Shown here piece by piece: positions 61,344 through 63,147 of a stretch of 63,147 nt of DNA (its first letter is position 1; every line of letters begins with the position of its first letter). A program made the translations under genes and the position numbers. This DNA is from Prevotella sp. CAG:1320 (lineage in GTDB: Bacteria; Bacteroidota; Bacteroidia; Bacteroidales; Bacteroidaceae), in contig FR882125.1 of NCBI GenBank assembly GCA_000435635.1, positions 63,065 to 126,211 of the forward strand, read 5' to 3'. Below the pieces are notes generated by a model. That model made no database searches. It was given only the letters and a program-made list of their open reading frames with translations, and was not told the DNA's origin.

Positions 61344-62318
61344 ATGAATGATTATGCCGTCACCATTGTCACCCGTGGCGAGGAATTGCCCCCGTTGTCC
61401 GAAGGCAATTTCTTCCATAGCCCGGAGCTCTTCCGCTTGGTGGAGCGCAGCCCGGGCAATACGCCCTATATGGCGATAGCTTCCGATAGGGGAGGGCGTG
61501 TGGTAGGCCAGCTGTTGGTGGTGACAAGGCGCAGGGGGTCATGGATTCCTCCCTATCTCTATACCCATGCCCATGCTTATGGCGAGGGGGAATACGCGCC
61601 GGGGGTGAACGCGGAGCAGGTATTCGGCCTTTTGCTCGACAAGGTGACGCTTGTCTTGCGGCGACGCTTGTGCCTCTATATCGAGTTCTCTGACCTTTCC
61701 CACAAGATGTTTGGCTATCGCTACTTCCGCCGCGAGGGATATTATCCCATGCTGTGGCAGGAGATACACAATTCCCTCCACAGCATGCCGCCATGCCAGC
61801 GGCTCTCTCGTCCTATGCTCAAGCGGCTGGAGCGGCTGGAGCGCAGGGGAATCACGACGCGCGAGGTGGAGACTCCAGAGGACTTGCATGACTTTTACCA
61901 CGTCATGCGCCGCTACTATAGGCTCAAGATAAGGCGATACCTGCCGCCAAAGGAGCAGTTCGAGGCCATGCGCGAGACCCGTTCAGTGCGGCTTTTCGTC
62001 ACGCGCTATAAGGGGAAGGCGGTAGGAGGCTGTGCTTGCGTTTACAGCCAAGGCAACGCCTACTTGTGGTTTTTGGCGGCCAAGCGGCGTTATCCCCATC
62101 TCCACCTGGCCAGGTTTACGGTGTGGAAAGCGTTAAACTACGCTCATGAGCATCATTATGAGCACATGTTTTTCATGGACGTGGGCTTGCCTTGGCGGCG
62201 CAATCCCTTCCGTGACTTCATTCTCAGCTTCGGCGGTAAGCCCGTTTCCACCTATCGCTGGTTTCGTTTCTCTATTTCCTGGGTCAATTCCTTGTTGCGC
62301 TGGCTCCACAGGGAATGA
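61344..62318 (+). CDS. GNAT/FemAB-like acyltransferase
   Basis: A 324-aa protein with two GNAT-like halves, resembling FemAB or peptidoglycan-bridge aminoacyltransferases: NFFHSPELFRLVERSPGN and YIEFSDLSHKMFGYRYFRRE in the first, VRLFVTRYKGKAVGGCACVY and HHYEHMFFMDVGLPWRRNPF in the second. Substrate unknown; a role in lipid or envelope modification is plausible. It is convergent with the TetR gene, 3 bp apart. Confidence 0.75.
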   Translation: MNDYAVTIVTRGEELPPLSEGNFFHSPELFRLVERSPGNTPYMAIASDRGGRVVGQLLVVTRRRGSWIPPYLYTHAHAYGEGEYAPGVNAEQVFGLLLDKVTLVLRRRLCLYIEFSDLSHKMFGYRYFRREGYYPMLWQEIHNSLHSMPPCQRLSRPMLKRLERLERRGITTREVETPEDLHDFYHVMRRYYRLKIRRYLPPKEQFEAMRETRSVRLFVTRYKGKAVGGCACVYSQGNAYLWFLAAKRRYPHLHLARFTVWKALNYAHEHHYEHMFFMDVGLPWRRNPFRDFILSFGGKPVSTYRWFRFSISWVNSLLRWLHRE

Positions 62319-62321
62319 AGC

Positions 62322-62945
62322 CTACGCGTGCCTTTCCAAGGCCTTGTCCAAAAGGGTGATGCCCTTGTCGGTGCATATTCCCCTTACCAGTATCATGGGA
62401 AAGTTTCTCATGATGTCCTTCATCGCGTATTTCTCATAGAGCTTGTGGGTCAATACGGAATCCAGCAAGTAGTGGGATATCTCGGTCAGCATCTTGTAGT
62501 CCACGTCCCCGCGAAACAAACCCTCCTTGATGCCCCTGCCTATAAAGGCGCTTGCCTTGTTGTCGTGTTCCCGTTTGCTGTTTTCCAGAAACTCCATGAT
62601 GCGCGGGCATTTCCGTATGTCGGCGTAGAACTGCGGGTTGACGTTGCTTTCCACTTCCATCTGCAACTCAAAGAACTTCACCACGATGTCTACCACGTTT
62701 CTCCCTTCGTTTTGGGCGAAACGTTCCATCTCCTGTTCCATTTTTTGCCTGTGCCGTTGCAGTCCCTCTAGCAACAAGCTCTCCTTGTCGGCGTAAATCT
62801 CGTAGAGCGTGCGCTTGGAGATACGCAACTTGTGGGCCATGTCGTCCATCTTGATGTCCCTGAGCCCCCGCAGGCTAAACTCCTGCATCGCTAGTTCCAG
62901 GATTCTTTCTTTCAGCTCTTGCCTGTAGTCATTCAACTCCGCCAT
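62322..62945 (-). CDS. TetR/AcrR-family regulator
   Basis: A 207-aa repressor-type protein: N-terminal helix-turn-helix (LAMQEFSLRGLRDIKMDDMA, HKLRISKRTLYEIYADKESL) and a helical C-terminal ligand domain. The ATG at 62945 is preferred to a TTG five codons before. The effector and targets are unknown; its natural target would be its upstream region or a gene past the right edge. Confidence 0.88.
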   Translation of the reverse strand: MAELNDYRQELKERILELAMQEFSLRGLRDIKMDDMAHKLRISKRTLYEIYADKESLLLEGLQRHRQKMEQEMERFAQNEGRNVVDIVVKFFELQMEVESNVNPQFYADIRKCPRIMEFLENSKREHDNKASAFIGRGIKEGLFRGDVDYKMLTEISHYLLDSVLTHKLYEKYAMKDIMRNFPMILVRGICTDKGITLLDKALERHA

Positions 62946-63129
62946 GTGGATAGTCTTCAAATGTTTACAGTCGCGAAGTTACGAAAAAATGGTCAAAACT
63001 TCCTCGTTTCACAAAGTTTTTATTCTTTTGCCGATGTTTTTTTGTTATCTCTACAACTATATCCACCCTTGCTATCGCTTGAAGACAGGCTGGGCTTCTT
63101 CGAGGGTTTCTTCTCGCCATGATATGATG
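62946..63129. other. Upstream region of the TetR gene
   Basis: It holds a minus-strand TAACTTCG box (62981-62974) and an AT-rich stretch, but no clear -33 box and no palindromic operator that I can identify. Confidence 0.35.
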
Positions 63130-63147
63130 TAACGTAAGTTCGATGAA
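63130..63147 (+). repeat. End of a palindromic intergenic element, cut by the window
   Basis: TAACGTAAGTTCGATGAA matches the left-end motif at 42027-42044 and the complement of the TTCGTCGAACTCA ends at 18885 and 52581. The element presumably continues beyond the window. Confidence 0.55.

Noticed and set aside
1..63147. rRNA or tRNA genes, prophage or complete insertion sequences
   Set aside because: I scanned the gaps for tRNA-like arms and conserved rRNA segments and found none; no transposase, integrase or phage structural protein is encoded.

Overview
The window looks like a chromosomal segment of a Bacteroidales bacterium (phylum Bacteroidota). The supporting signs are promoter boxes of the Bacteroidetes type (TTTG, about 19-20 bp, then TAnnTTTG), families largely confined to the phylum (DUF3098, DUF4199, DUF4230, DUF4738, DUF6048, DUF6359, DUF6452, a PorE-like OmpA lipoprotein), LL-diaminopimelate aminotransferase, a type III glutamine synthetase, and a signal-peptide gene cut by the left edge that resembles a TonB-dependent outer-membrane protein. 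I cannot name the genus. I see no rRNA, tRNA, transposase, prophage or CRISPR array.

Layout. 1-304: start of an outer-membrane protein (minus). 456-1520: aroB. 2191-3039: metallo-beta-lactamase-fold lipoprotein. 3134-16603 plus asnB to 18310: a nitrogen-assimilation block. Read on the minus strand it is a small porin-like protein, dapF, dapL, glnN-type glutamine synthetase, gltB and gltD; divergently on the plus strand it is glnK, amtB and asnB. The two arms share an AT-rich control region at 14335-14827. The whole block is bracketed by two inverted copies of a composite repeat (1618-1992 and 18440-18885). 19029-21599: a two-domain pectin enzyme (GH28 plus GH105). 21804-24883: lipoprotein, ECF sigma factor, rpe, radical SAM protein. 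25050-29404: ftsX, DUF3098, uppP, truB, queA, folK, tightly packed. 30099-34463: DUF4199, glycosyltransferase, two envelope proteins, apbE and a Crp-type regulator. 34543-39247: M3 peptidase, dCMP deaminase, S41 protease, 5-FTHF cyclo-ligase. 39239-41954: DUF721 and recF facing a TPR protein and ribH. 42183-48393: two lipoproteins, trxB, gpx, an alanine symporter and two DUF4230 proteins. 48643-52185: PorE-like lipoprotein and MscS channel. 52678-53732: reverse rubrerythrin and a PerR/Fur regulator. 53845-54840: a pectin acetylesterase. 54920-58080: hisS, purA and a second Fur protein. 58532-59268: a frameshifted hexapeptide acyltransferase. 59309-62945: maf, kdsC, DUF2520 protein, a GNAT/FemAB-like protein and a TetR regulator.

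Most genes are housekeeping. The unusual content is intergenic. Four loci (1890, 18440, 42907, 52304) each carry exactly five copies of an AT-rich palindromic site spaced exactly 22 bp apart. The two loci flanking the nitrogen block also carry four copies of a CTATAG-centred site spaced exactly 23 bp apart, and a CAGTAnTACTG site that in one locus is repeated four times at exactly 22 bp. Spacings of about two DNA helical turns, three unrelated palindromes in one element, and a core that is flipped relative to its flanks between copies are the strongest candidates for something undescribed. Further palindromic elements lie at 29783-29897, 42027-42181, 43960-43997 and 52429-52598, with the end of another at the right edge.
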